Positions 46,764 to 57,430 of a stretch of 64,000 nt of DNA are shown here, one piece after another. The notes below the pieces were generated by a model. It made no database searches, had not been told where the DNA came from, and saw nothing but the letters and a program-made list of their open reading frames with translations. The DNA comes from Knufia peltigerae (Eukaryota > Ascomycota > Eurotiomycetes > Chaetothyriales > Trichomeriaceae), in assembly GCA_030247855.1 (NCBI GenBank), contig JAPDRN010000071.1, positions 62,001-126,000 on the forward strand, written 5' to 3'. The stretch's first letter is position 1; each line of letters begins with the position of its first letter. The position numbers and the translations under genes were made by a program.

Positions 46764-47930
46764 ATGCCTGCAGTGTCCGTGCCGAACGGCAACGCCGCCG
46801 CCTCAGATGAAACTGTGGATCTGCCCTTGTTCGATATTTCCCAAGAAACTCCGGAACTTGGTAAAGCCATCGTAGATGCGGCAGCAAAATGGGGCTTCCT
46901 TTGGATTGCAGGATCCCCAAAGCCGGAAGATGGTACCGCGACGACAACGACCAGAACGTACGACTTGGACGAGCCGACGGTCGATCACCTTTTCGACGTC
47001 TCCCGCCGCTTCTTCAAAGAAGCACCCCCCGAAGAGAAGCAAGCGTGTGCCATCAAACACAATCGCGGCTATGTCGGAATGCATGTCGAGAACCTCGATC
47101 CTAGTAAGCATGCCCGAGGCGATTTCAAGCAAGCATTCAACCTTCAGGGACCAGATCTCGCGACTGGCGAATGGAATCAACCAATTCCGGACACCTTCCA
47201 GAAAGAAGATGCCGCGCTTCGTGACTTTCATACCAGATGTCGAAATATGGCGACCCGGCTTCTCAGGCTCATAGCTATGGGCTTGGAAATTCCCGACGCC
47301 GACTGGATTGCGCGAACGCATGACAATGCACCAAACACCTCCCGATTACTGTACTACCCTGCACTCCCACCCAACTCTGACTACAACCCGCAGGCCGATA
47401 TTGGGGCCGGTGCACATTCCGACTACGGGAGCATCACGCTTCTGTTTACAAGGCCCGGTCAGCCTGGGCTTGAGCTGCTGAAGCCGAATGGAGATTGGGC
47501 AGCTGTGCCTGTATTTCCACCCAACTATCATTCTGCGACGTTTCCTCCAGTCGTCGTCAATATTGGCGACTTGTTGAGTTACTGGACCAATGGCCTGTTG
47601 AAGTCAACCATTCATCGGGTTGTCTTGTCATCACCTACTAAGGAGACGAATGGCGTCAATGGATCCACCACAAACGGGCACGGGAGTAACGGCGCTGGAA
47701 CAGATCGCTATTCGATTGCCATATTCGTCCAGCCTCACGAAGACACGAAGCTCACGCCCATGCCTTCGCCACTGGTTGCTGATCGGGCTGAGAGCTTCCG
47801 TAAAGAGGTGATTGGACATGGTGGTGGAGTTGTCAATGCTGATGGAATGAAGACGCTAACTTCAGGCGACTATTTGAGTGCCAGATTAAAAGCGACTTAT
47901 GGAAACGTGTACCAGAGGGAAGAAAAGTAA
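46764..47930 (+). CDS. 2-oxoglutarate/Fe(II)-dependent oxygenase
   Basis: A single exon of 388 residues. It belongs to the isopenicillin-N-synthase-like group. The N-terminal half (LPLFDISQETPELGKAIVDAAAKWGFLWIAG, FFKEAPPEEKQACAI) is the DIOX_N region. The iron ligands are His218, Asp220 (AHSDYG) and His284 (TIHRV), and the 2-oxoglutarate Arg is 315 in RYSIAIF (RxS motif). A ~15-residue Asn/Gly-rich insert (NGVNGSTTNGHGSNGAG) interrupts the loop before the RxS motif. Family members hydroxylate, desaturate or ring-close small molecules in fungal pathways. It is the first gene of the putative right-hand cluster. The substrate is unknown. Confidence 0.92.
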   Translation: MPAVSVPNGNAAASDETVDLPLFDISQETPELGKAIVDAAAKWGFLWIAGSPKPEDGTATTTTRTYDLDEPTVDHLFDVSRRFFKEAPPEEKQACAIKHNRGYVGMHVENLDPSKHARGDFKQAFNLQGPDLATGEWNQPIPDTFQKEDAALRDFHTRCRNMATRLLRLIAMGLEIPDADWIARTHDNAPNTSRLLYYPALPPNSDYNPQADIGAGAHSDYGSITLLFTRPGQPGLELLKPNGDWAAVPVFPPNYHSATFPPVVVNIGDLLSYWTNGLLKSTIHRVVLSSPTKETNGVNGSTTNGHGSNGAGTDRYSIAIFVQPHEDTKLTPMPSPLVADRAESFRKEVIGHGGGVVNADGMKTLTSGDYLSARLKATYGNVYQREEK

Positions 47931-48400
47931 CCACTGTGAACATTTTCACTATTGTCGCTCTTATCGGTTTCACTAATCTTGTATTTATAAGTTGGAACCC
48001 TTGGGTTGTCACTGGGCGGGGCTGGTCAGATGGCTGAGGAAAGATACGCCGCACAGCTACATGCCAAAAGAATCATGCGTTCTGGGGAGCCTTCGCTAGA
48101 AGCCTTTGTAATGGTGGCAAGATATGCGTTGAAGAATACATTATGGTTATGTCAAGTATTTGTCAGGAGCTGGTGGAGGAATAGTTTCGTCACTTATCTT
48201 GCCAAAGGTCAACTCTTTTCGATCTGACGTTGACATTGCATATGATTTAGTTCTTGTATAAAATATACGTGATGCTTTGCTACCTGCCAAGTGCTCCCAA
48301 ATCACTGATCCACTGGCATCATGATGCCTGATGACGACGACCATCTTCCCTGTCTATGTCTATTTCTCTAGGTGTCTGTCCGGTGCCTACAACTTTGCCT
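47931..48400. other. Intergenic between convergent oxygenase and FAH-ABH genes
   Basis: 3' flanks; nothing else recognised. Confidence 0.5.
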
Positions 48401-50284
48401 TCAAGATTCGGATAAGAAACATTTCACAGCATTGATTGTCTTGACGTGGTCCTCGAACAGATGCCAATGTGCGACATTGTCAATGACGACCAAGTCACAC
48501 GAGGAAATCCGAGAAGCGTACTTCTTGCAGAGTGCTGGAGGCGAGACCTTGTCCTCTGGACCTGTTAGGATGAGCGTCCGGCATTTGATCTTGGACACGT
48601 CGATCCCGTCGCCTTTGGACGAGTCGGCAAGGGCATTACAAGCTTTGGCGTACCCTTCGGGGTCTTGAGAGAGGAGAGACAACTTTGCGCCAATGAAAGC
48701 AAGCGGGTTGTGTTCCTGTGTATAGGCAGATGTACCTCCGCGAGCCACGGCTTCCGCGACCGCATTCATGCCTTGGCTCCGAACTGTTGCAGCTCTTTGA
48801 TAGGTTGCGGTCGCACCTCCTGCTGGTAGAGGAGAAGGGGGAGGGCCCATGAGCACCAATTCATCCACCATTTCTGGGTTTTGAACTGCCAGCTTCATTG
48901 CAGAAAGACAGCCCATGGAATGAGCAATCACCGTAAAACCAGAAGTGATCCCTGCGTGTACCGCAATCTCTTTGGCATCTGCAGCAATCGACTCGATGGA
49001 TAGCATGTGGGATGCCTGGATAGGAGAAAGACCATGACCTGCAAAGTCAAACAAATGTAAGGATCTCCCTGGAAGACTCTTGGCCAGACTGTTGAAATAC
49101 TCATGTGTCCCGCCGAGGCCATGGATGAAGAGTGTAGGCTTTCCGGATGCCGTGCCGCCGGTCTTGTAAAACAGGCTCTTTGCGCCCAAATTGGTGAGAC
49201 CTTGGCCAAGTGCTTTGTCATTCTTTGTGGTAGAGCCCACAGCAGCTGGTTGATCGAGTAGTAGCTGACTTGTTGGGTTTTTGCTTCCAACTCGATTCCT
49301 CAGTGTTCCTAAACCTGTCACTGATATCTCTACTCCGTCACCAGGTTGAAGCCATTTCGGCGGGTCAAAGCCAAAGCCAACGCCGGCTGGAGTGCCGGTG
49401 GCTATCACATCTCCTGGGAGGAGGGTCTGACCCTGAGAGATGATCGAGATCAGATAGGGGACGCTGAATATGAGGTCCCTGGTCGTTGCCCTTTGTCGCT
49501 CTTCACCATTGACTCGTGTTGTAAGCTCAAGCACATCCGGCAAGTCTTCCTTTGCCATGGCTACTGGACCCATTGGGCAGAAAGTGTCGGCGGATTTACC
49601 GAGAAAGAATTGTTTATGGTCGCGCTGTTTCTCTCTCGCTGTGACGTCGTTAATGATCGTGTATCCCCATAAATAATCAGATGCATCTTCTTCAGAAACC
49701 TGAAATGCCCGTTTTCCAATGATAGCTCCGATTTCGCCCTCATAGTCCAGAGTTCGAGTGAGGCTAGGGTGAGAGTAGATGTCCGTACCATGAGCGATGA
49801 TCGAGGTCGCCCTTTTCGTGAAGATTACGGGGTGTGTTGGTTGCTCGAACTTGTCAGAACTATCATACCCAGAGGCGTTAAATTCCTTTGCATGGTCCTT
49901 GAATTTCAATTAGTTACTTTAACAAATAGCTAGTAATCTATGTTCTCAACAACGTACCGCATAGTTCTTACCAACAGCCAATATGTCGCGCCCATAGATA
50001 GGCGGAAGAAGTTCTACCTCATCGACAGAAAAAGATTCATCTGACTTCACAATATCTCCTTTCTGGGCCTCGATCACCTCGTATAGGCTGCGGATGGAGG
50101 TGCCGGACGCGTATGTCAAAGGTGACAGCTTCCCGCTGTCGAAATCGAAAGACCCTATACGTGGAGTGTTGCTGCCTCGGACCTTGAAAGCTGCATACCG
50201 GAAGCCTTTCTGGCGAGATGCGAGAGCAGTGCCATTTGCAATTCCACTCTGGAACACCGAGGTGGCCTTTGAAGTGACAGTCAT
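48401..50284 (-). CDS. Two-module enzyme: FAH-fold hydrolase plus alpha/beta hydrolase
   Basis: Two exons, 50284-49958 and 49897-48401, encode 607 residues. The first ~310 residues are a complete fumarylacetoacetate-hydrolase-fold domain: an N-terminal small domain, then LAVGKNYADHAKEF, metal ligands in DYEGEIG and, 29 residues after the second Glu, the Asp of INDVTAR, and GLGTLRNRVG at the end. After a ~60-residue linker comes an alpha/beta hydrolase: LFIHGLGGTHEYF, the nucleophile Ser436 in IAHSMGCLS, acid in GPEDKVSPP and His in VAHWHLF. FAH-fold enzymes cleave or isomerise acylpyruvates; such alpha/beta hydrolases include C-C hydrolases of meta-cleavage pathways. Both active sites look intact. 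It is paralogous to the last two modules of the gene at 58707-62070. The promoter is shared with the MFS gene. Confidence 0.92.
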
Positions 50285-50734
50285 TTTCTCTTTTCCGGGA
50301 ATGGGTTTGCTTGTACAAGATACAAAGTTGAGGAGAATTTCCTTTGATTTCCTTCTTCTCGATTTCTCAGGAGAAATTCCAGGTATCCGCCGCGAAAGCT
50401 AATCCCGGAGGTTCATGGCGAGCAAGAACAAGTCCGGGGTCATGTGACGTTCTCCTCGCCTGCAGGATATGATGCCCGCGATCTCCGCGCGGGGCGGTCC
50501 ACCAATGCAAGCCTGGCAAATATCTCCGCTCCGTTCCCAGCAAATCGAGTTTCCTCGTGGACACGGCCCAGACTGAAGGTCCCAGATCGGGATGGTCTCT
50601 CGTGACCCGCGTTTATGGGGCGGAGAAGATAGACTTCCCCATGGGCAGGGAGAGTACATACGAAATGTACATAATGATGATAATATCCCAAAGGAAGGGG
50701 TTTGAACGATCCTGATCAATCACCAGAACTGAAA
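50285..50734. other. Divergent promoter, FAH-ABH and MFS genes
   Basis: Contains TCTCCGCG (50482-50489) and TCTCCGCT (50523). Probably one shared regulatory region. Confidence 0.6.
50482..50489 (+). promoter_or_regulatory. TCTCCGCG candidate regulator site
   Basis: 8-mer shared with two other promoters of the cluster; its CCG core fits a Zn2Cys6 half-site. Confidence 0.4.
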
Positions 50735-52683
50735 ATGGCGAAAGGAGAACATCAACCCGCTGCATCGGGCGTCCGCGTCCATCATGACGAGAACGCTATC
50801 TCACACATTCCAGTCGAGGACAAGCTCGATCCTCATATCCGAGATGACCATGGCGACCCTCATCGCGCTGCACTTGAGGACATCGATTCTACCGCGATAG
50901 TGACCAAGTCGACTTTCGCAGCCGTCTTTTTCTTGGGATTCACTTTTCAACCATCTCTCAGCTTTGCCATGTACTGCGCATTTCCACTTCAGGCATGATT
51001 GCTCCCTCTACCGCTCACTTTCTTTTCCTGACATTTGCTTAGGTGCCCATGTCTCTCGCTCTGCAGGGCAACACCGACCATTCCAACTGGATAACATCCG
51101 GTTGGTCGCTCGCTGGGAGTGTCGCTTTCGCCATTGCTGGCCAACTCAGCGACTACTTTGGCCGGCGATATATCTTGATGTTCGGACAGGCAATGCTGAT
51201 CGTTGGTCATGCTGTGTCGGCTTCGGCATACAGTCTGAACCAAGCCATCGCAGGGATGGTGCTTATTGGGTTTGGCACAGGTCAGGCTCTCTGATCTTCT
51301 ATTTGTGATTGTCTTCTCATCTTCTCATCAGGCGCGACATTTGTCTTGTACCCCGGTATATCTGAATTACTCCCAAACAAGTATCGATCCATTGGCCTCG
51401 CTTGGACTGAGCTGAATCTTCTTCCGTTCGCCACATTTGGGCCACTCATCGCCCGCACACTCACTGTGAATGCTTCTTGGAGGTGGGTATATATACTTGG
51501 TGTTATAACTGGAGTGATTTCCATTGTCGGCACAGCCATCTTCTATCATCCTCCTTCCCATCCTTTGATTGAGGTTAGCAGACGCCAGCTACTCTCCGAA
51601 GTTGACTACCTTGGAATCGTTCTATACTCTGCAGGCATCGCACTCTTCTTGATCGGCTTGAACTGGGGTGGTCTGGACTATCCATGGGCCAGTGCAGCAG
51701 TGCTCGTGCCCCTCGTTCTAGGATTCGCCATTTTCGTCTCAGCATTCTTCTGGGACTTTAGCGGAAGACCAAAACGGCCGTTGTTTCCCGCAAGGCTTCT
51801 CAAGAAGTACAGAGAGTACACCTCCCTCTTGGTCTTTATCTTTGTGGTTGGCATGGTCTACTTCAGCTTGACGGCCCTGATCCCACAGCAGATTGCTTAT
51901 ATGTACACCAGCGATCCGATCAAGGCTGGTCTGTACAACATTCCCGGCGGATTTGCGGGTGCTGGAGGTGGAGTTATCCTAGGAGGTCTCATCGCTCGGA
52001 TGAAACGTGTACAGTGGCAGCTTTTCACTGGCGTTCTACTCCAGACAATCTGTGTGGCTCTCTTTGCGCTCCTGACGCCAGACCGGCTCTCAGCTGCCAT
52101 AGTCCTCCAATTCTTCGCCAATTTGCCATTCGCATGGATCACGCTAGCATGTTACATCATCGCCGGCCTCAACGCACCTCAGCGTGATCTGGGCCTGGCT
52201 CTGGGCTTGATTGGGACATTCCGATTCTTGGGCGCCGCAGTTGGTACTACAGTAAGTATGTCCCAAAGGTGCATCTGTGCAGATTACTTACGCATCGACC
52301 AGATCTTCGCTTCGATACTAGGCAATCGTGCCGGCCCAGACATCACCCGGCGCATCACCGAGGCCGTGCTGCCATTGGGAGTTGCTCAGGGCGACGTTGC
52401 ACCATTGGTTGCAGCTGTTTCAAACGGAGCCACGTCGGTCCTCAGCAAATACCCGAGCACTGTTGTTACCGCGGCGCAAAAAGGCCTTCAATGGGGCTAT
52501 AGTGATGCTTTCCGCGTGACATGGCTGGCAACCATTCCCTTCGGCGTTCTGGCTAGCGTCATTGCCCTTTGGGTGCCTGATGTTTCACCATATTTTACAA
52601 GCCACACAGCTGTCACTTTGGAGAAGAACCGTCTAGGAGGGGCTGTATCACCCGAAGAAGAGAAGGGTTTGCCTGTAGATTAG
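50735..52683 (+). CDS. MFS transporter, TRI12-like 14-TM type
   Basis: Four exons, 50735-50992, 51043-51280, 51332-52251 and 52303-52683, encode 598 residues. About 55 hydrophilic residues precede 14 predicted membrane segments. Characteristic blocks are DHSNWITSGWSLAGSVAFAIAGQLSDYFGRRYILM, GFGTGATFVLYPGISELLPNKYR and YTSDPIKAGLYNIPGGFAGAGGGVILGGLIAR. These fit the fungal trichothecene-efflux-pump-like group. Intron 1 (50993-51042) only fits as GC..AG: the donor reads CAG|GCATGA, and joining there gives FPLQVPMSLALQGN, which aligns with relatives without a gap. Intron 3 (52252-52302) is 51 bases with a strong GTAAGT donor and no in-frame stop, so retention would insert 17 residues. A role in export or uptake of the cluster metabolite is inferred. 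Confidence 0.9.
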
Positions 52684-53187
52684 GCATCGCAGCATAGATC
52701 AAAACCAAACAAATGGTCATACATACATTGTGGCTATTAGTAGACGATCATGTAGAAGAGATATAGTGGTAGAGAGACAGATTTCTATTCATCCTCCATT
52801 CTTGCAGGCGTGGTTCTTTCGTTTCCCTTGCACCAGTCTAAGACCCTCACCAAATGAATGTCACGCCGTAGCAATACATCATAACGACATGGCAGTCTGA
52901 GGATGTTTGCTCACGAAGGAAAGTCTACCGGACATCTTAGGGCAATTAATGTCAATATCAAGGACTTCAGCTCACATTCGTATTTGGTCAAAGTCTTGTA
53001 TCTCGACTAGTCATAAATATCGAATGAACCCATAAAGTTCAATATTACTAGGCCTTGATCGGCCCTGAATTGACTATGCCTAGCCAGCCTGTCACCGCCG
53101 AAGAAGGCCGAGCAGCAGGATTCTCAATCATGTATGTATAGATATACACCACGCCCGTTAATGAAACATCTATCAGACTATCACCAA
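52684..53187. other. Intergenic between convergent MFS and P450 genes
   Basis: 3' flanks; nothing else recognised. Confidence 0.5.
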
Positions 53188-54675
53188 CTAGGCCTTCTGC
53201 CGGGCAATCACATCGAGGCTCTGGCCTTTAGGATTAGCGAGCCAGAGTTCATGTAAATCCATGCTCTCATCAGAGATGGGATGAGCAAACGCCAGATTGA
53301 AGCGGTGGAAAAGAGCGGCCAAGATGACCCTCAGTTCCATGTATGCCAGCCACATGCCGATACACTTCCGTGGACCATCGGCACCGAACGGGATGTAGAG
53401 CTTGTTCATTTCAGGTGTCGCGTTGAGCCAACGCTCCGGGTAGAAGCGTTCAGGATCTGGAAAGACTTTTGGGTCACGATGGGTGGTATATGCCTGCGCC
53501 GAAATGATGGACCCTCCAGGAAGATAATTTCCCTTGATATATGAGCCGCCTGGAGGTACATACCGTGGCGTCGACCCGGGAACGGCCGTGTCGATGCGAA
53601 GACCCTCTTTGATGATACAGTTGAGGTACGTCAAATTTTCCAGCTTCGCGTGTGAAGGAACCGAAAGTCGGTCTTCAGTGCCTAGTGCCTCGTCCAGTTC
53701 TTGGTTGAGCTTTTGAAGCATCTCGGCATTTGTGAGAATTCTCCACACGATCCATGTGAGTGACGAGGATGTTGTGTGAGAACCCGCCAGGATGAAACTG
53801 GTGGCTTGGATGTTGAGGTCGTCCTCTGGGAGTGGCCTTCCATACTCATCCCGTGCGTCCATCATCTTTTGTAGGAGGTCTTTACGATGGAGTTTGTCTT
53901 GCTTCTGTATATAGTCCTGCACGATCTTTCGACCACGTTCGAACCCTCGAACACTGCAGGCTTCGGCATCCCGGATGAATTTGAACGGTGCCAGGTGTGC
54001 GTAACGATTCAGCCAGCCAAAGTGCCACCTGACCGGCTCGATCTGCAGAGACCCGTACATGTCTTTGATGTACGGGTTGGCTGCGCCCTGGTGGAGCATG
54101 TCGAAGGTCAAGCCGAACGAGAGCTCACATATGATGTCCATCGACAGGTAGTGCCACCAGTCGTATAGATTACTGGGTTGGAAATTCTTCCCTTCTGCGG
54201 CAATGAGATCCATACACTCGCGGGCATTCCGAGCAATGATGTCTTCGTATTCCGAAATGGTCGACATCGAAAATAGGTGGGCAAGCTCCCGGCGTCTCTT
54301 TGCATGTGCCTTACGGTCAGACATGGTGAAGAGCTCCGGGATGGCCCGAAGCTGGTAGGTATAGAAATCCGTCTTCACAAAGTCAGAGTTGACACCGTAG
54401 ATGGTGGTGATGGCTTCCTTATCTGAGGTGGACACCTCGTCCGGAGCGACCCTGACCCATGGCCCGTACTTTAGGTGCAGGTCATGGATGGTTTTTGCCC
54501 GAACTCCTGTCCACGTCTTGTAGACGAGCCACCATTTGGTGTAGGCGGCATACCATGGACCTGGTATCTTTCGCAACGGGGAAAAGTACCAAGGATAAAG
54601 CAAGAGGTAAATGACAGTAATAGGAAGTAGAAAGATGGCTACCCGTACAAGGAACTCAGGATGCAGGAGTGCCAT
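53188..54675 (-). CDS. Cytochrome P450, pisatin-demethylase-like
   Basis: A single exon of 495 residues. The N-terminal anchor is VAIFLLPITVIYLLLYPWYF, then the Pro-rich hinge LRKIPGPWYAAYTKWW. The I helix has FILAGSHTTSSSLTW (acid/Thr pair replaced by His-Thr-Thr), the K helix KEGLRID (ExxR), the PERF region FPDPERFYPERW, and the heme ligand Cys438 in PFGADGPRKCIG. The heme loop has seven residues between Phe and Cys instead of the canonical six. The overall type is the fungal microsomal monooxygenase group that includes pisatin demethylase. It acts at the ER with a P450 reductase. Its divergent promoter is shared with the Zn2Cys6 gene, suggesting co-regulation. Confidence 0.93.
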   Translation of the reverse strand: MALLHPEFLVRVAIFLLPITVIYLLLYPWYFSPLRKIPGPWYAAYTKWWLVYKTWTGVRAKTIHDLHLKYGPWVRVAPDEVSTSDKEAITTIYGVNSDFVKTDFYTYQLRAIPELFTMSDRKAHAKRRRELAHLFSMSTISEYEDIIARNARECMDLIAAEGKNFQPSNLYDWWHYLSMDIICELSFGLTFDMLHQGAANPYIKDMYGSLQIEPVRWHFGWLNRYAHLAPFKFIRDAEACSVRGFERGRKIVQDYIQKQDKLHRKDLLQKMMDARDEYGRPLPEDDLNIQATSFILAGSHTTSSSLTWIVWRILTNAEMLQKLNQELDEALGTEDRLSVPSHAKLENLTYLNCIIKEGLRIDTAVPGSTPRYVPPGGSYIKGNYLPGGSIISAQAYTTHRDPKVFPDPERFYPERWLNATPEMNKLYIPFGADGPRKCIGMWLAYMELRVILAALFHRFNLAFAHPISDESMDLHELWLANPKGQSLDVIARQKA

Positions 54676-54899
54676 CTCGTGGATGTCGTGAATAAGGTCT
54701 ATCTGAGGCGGACCTTGAGAAGTCTTCTGGTCACCGAAGTACGGATGTCAGCTCCCAAGCGGTCGGTACGAGGATATAAGTCTCATACATTGACTTTCGA
54801 CCGTGGCTTGGACCCGCTGTCAATTTGGGGAGACTAGTCTGCAAGCAGCAACGACGATTCGCCCCGAGGATGTCCGTCCTCTGCCGCTCGCCTATCTTT

Positions 54900-54907
54900 T
54901 CTCCGCG
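54900..54907 (+). promoter_or_regulatory. TCTCCGCG candidate regulator site
   Basis: First of two copies 22 bases apart, about two helical turns. Confidence 0.4.
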
Positions 54908-54921
54908 CTCGCTTAGACTCA

Positions 54922-54929
54922 TCTCCGCG
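54922..54929 (+). promoter_or_regulatory. TCTCCGCG candidate regulator site
   Basis: Second copy of the pair in the P450/regulator promoter. Confidence 0.4.
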
Positions 54930-55221
54930 ACTAAATGTTTGGTGTCTTCTACCCCGCTAGAATGAAATCGGGGAAGAAGGAGGAGATGTTGGAGCGTGGG
55001 GATTTCTGGGTGTTCGCTCCTTTCTTCCCTTCTTTCTGTACGAAACAGTGAATCCCCGCCAGTTGCTAGCCCATTGTACCGTTCTCCGCCTTGGCCAATC
55101 TGCTTTCACTGCCAGCAAGTTAGCAGAAAACATCAATGGTCTTTCCTGGCATCCGGCTATTTGCATGCCTCCTGAACGTATATAGCAGGCCTCAGCAAGC
55201 ATTGCATATCCCTCTGCAGTG

Positions 55222-57430
55222 ATGAGCGGTGGAAATGCGCGAATGCCGACGATGCGGAAGCAGCGTAAGCCTGTGTCGTGCGACCCTTGCAGGTTTAGAA
55301 AGATCAGATGCTTTCGTGACGGTCCCCCTTGCGGCACATGCGTGCGTCGCGGATTGATTCATCAATGTGTATATGCTGATGAAAGTGCGGTGCGTCCAAC
55401 TGGCCAAGCCTATGGACCTCCAGCAACTCCTCCTCGTTCCACCACAGGCTCTTCGACGACTGGCGAGACCCAAAATCTAGCTGAGCGGCTCGAGAAACTC
55501 GAACAATTCTTACAAACGCAATGGTCGTCGCCTCAAAGAGCGCCTCCAATAACAAACAACCGCTTTTCAAATGCGACGCCACCCACTTCTGAAGGGAGTT
55601 CTGCATCTCCTCCAGCGAGTCTACAAGGTAGACTGAACACATCGGAGGCGGGCTACGTCCAGTTCTTGCCTACAGCCCAAAACTGGCATTCTGCCTTAGA
55701 TCAGCAGACAGCCGCTTCAATTGATGGAGCGATTGTAAGCCTAAACCGGCCATTTCCTCTCGGCCCTGATGACCCCTCAGCGCTTCCTACGCTTCTGCAC
55801 AGACTGCCTCCCAGTTCAGAGTGTGCAGAGCTCAAAGACGTATATTTTTCATCCTATGCACCGGTGAGTATCAATAACATTGTTCGGAAGTTTGACGATG
55901 CTGACCGACCAGTTGTTTCACATCCTACACGATCCTACATTTTCCGAGCAATACGAAGCCTTCGAGAGTGATCCAGAGACTGTCTCACTGTCATGGCTGG
56001 CTCTTCTCTTTGCTATCCTTGGGACAGCCGTCCACGCCCTAGAATCAGACCATCCTATCTTGAACAACCTCAGTCGCAAATTGACCTCGCCAGAAAAGGT
56101 GGCAGACCTCTCTGCTCGATACAGACAAGCTTCTCTGGATTGTCTCCATGCTGATCATTACATGTGGCGACATAACTTGACGATGCTTCAAGCTCTAGTC
56201 GTTCTCATATATGGAATTAACCACACGCATGGACACTCGTGGGGTTTATTGGGTCTCACCTATAACATGGCTCTAGCAATAGGCTGTCACATTGATCCCA
56301 CAGCCTTCAACCTGGATGTTCTTGAATCCGAACAACGCCGGCGTTGCTGGTCGGGCTTAATGATGCTATATACACTACAAAATTCGTCTCTGGGAAATAT
56401 CGGTCCGAGGCATGACTCCTTTCCCAGCACGACCCAAGCCCCAGCAGATGTCAACGACGACGAGCTGATGCTTGGGTTTCCTATTCCTTCGTCGTCAGCT
56501 ACAAAAGCCACACAAATGTCATATGTGTTGTTCAAGTTCCGAGTGTACGAATTATGCTCCGATGTTTCACAGGCCGTCATGAGCAGAACAACCTCAAGTA
56601 TCGAGCAAATTTTTTACCTTGATCGTTTGATCGTTCAAGAGCAGGCTAAATGGGACCAAAAATACAGCTCGAGCTACCACTGCATGCCTAACGAAGCACA
56701 CCAACGCATCCATCTTAACGTCCTCCATTCGACTTCTTGTCACCTGATACTCTTGCTACACCAGAACGTATGGACCAATCAGGCCCATGGCGATCCACTA
56801 AGGGAGTGGTCCAGGAGTCGCGTCTTCGATAGTGCTCGAAAACTCTTGGACTGGCATGCTGACTTTGCAAATGCTCCGGCACTAGCTCCTTTCCGCTGGT
56901 ATGTCAGGGGCATCGGAAGCTTCCACGCCTTCCATGCTGCGATAGTGCTGTTTGCCATTGTCAGAGGAGAACTTATCCCTGGCCAGCATGCAGAGATCAT
57001 TCGCAGTCTCTATCGCTGTTTGAACATTTTCGAATCATTGGCGGCCGTGAGTAGATTATGCTCCAGAACATCACCAATCTTGCGTGTTTTACTGTAAGGT
57101 TCTTCTCAGTCAAACGCTATTCAAGTCTAACCGTCGTTGTATAGGTCTAGTCTGTCCATGGAATCTGATGGTCATATAGGCACACCGCAGAGGGATGGTA
57201 TGACTGAAGCTCAACACCAGCATTATGGCCTTCAAAAACTGTCACTGGAGCCGATCAGTTCGACGGAATTTACCTATAGCACTGGCAGCGGAGAAGAGAG
57301 GATGCCATCTTTTGAAACGATGTACGGACAATTCAATTCTCAGCAATGGATGACTCCATCCGCTATGCCCTGGGAAGATTGGGATTGTGTTATGGAGAAT
57401 TTCAACGAAAACCTCTTTACGGGTATCTAG
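55222..57430 (+). CDS. Zn2Cys6 transcription factor, likely cluster regulator
   Basis: Three exons, 55222-55863, 55913-57093 and 57145-57430, encode 702 residues. The cluster has Cys20, 23, 30, 37, 40 and 49 (SCDPCRFRKIRC..GPPCGTCVRRGLIHQC). A short coiled coil follows (LAERLEKLEQFLQTQ). The fungal-specific domain starts at LFHILHDPTFSEQYEAF and includes SLSWLALLFAILGTAVHAL, LTMLQALVVLIYGINHTHG, WGLLGLTYNMALAIGCHIDP and EQRRRCWSGLMMLYTLQNSSLG. Intron 1 (49 bases) is phase 0 and joins SYAP to LFHIL. Intron 2 uses GTAAGG and a TCTAAC branch point; the nearer GTGAGT would give a stop and is rejected. Position next to the P450 with a shared promoter suggests it controls the local pathway; this is inference. 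Confidence 0.92.

Larger units (their letters stand above)
54676..55221. promoter_or_regulatory. Divergent promoter of P450 and regulator
   Basis: Two copies of TCTCCGCG (54900, 54922), one TCTCCGCC (55083), a TATA-like TATATAG (55179-55185) about 37 bases before the regulator ATG, and CTTATATCC on the minus strand about 100 bases before the P450 ATG. Confidence 0.55.

Noticed and set aside
57049..57093. Splice donor GTGAGT at 57047 in the Zn2Cys6 gene
   Set aside because: Using it with the 57144 acceptor puts a TAG in frame; the GTAAGG donor at 57094 keeps the frame open.
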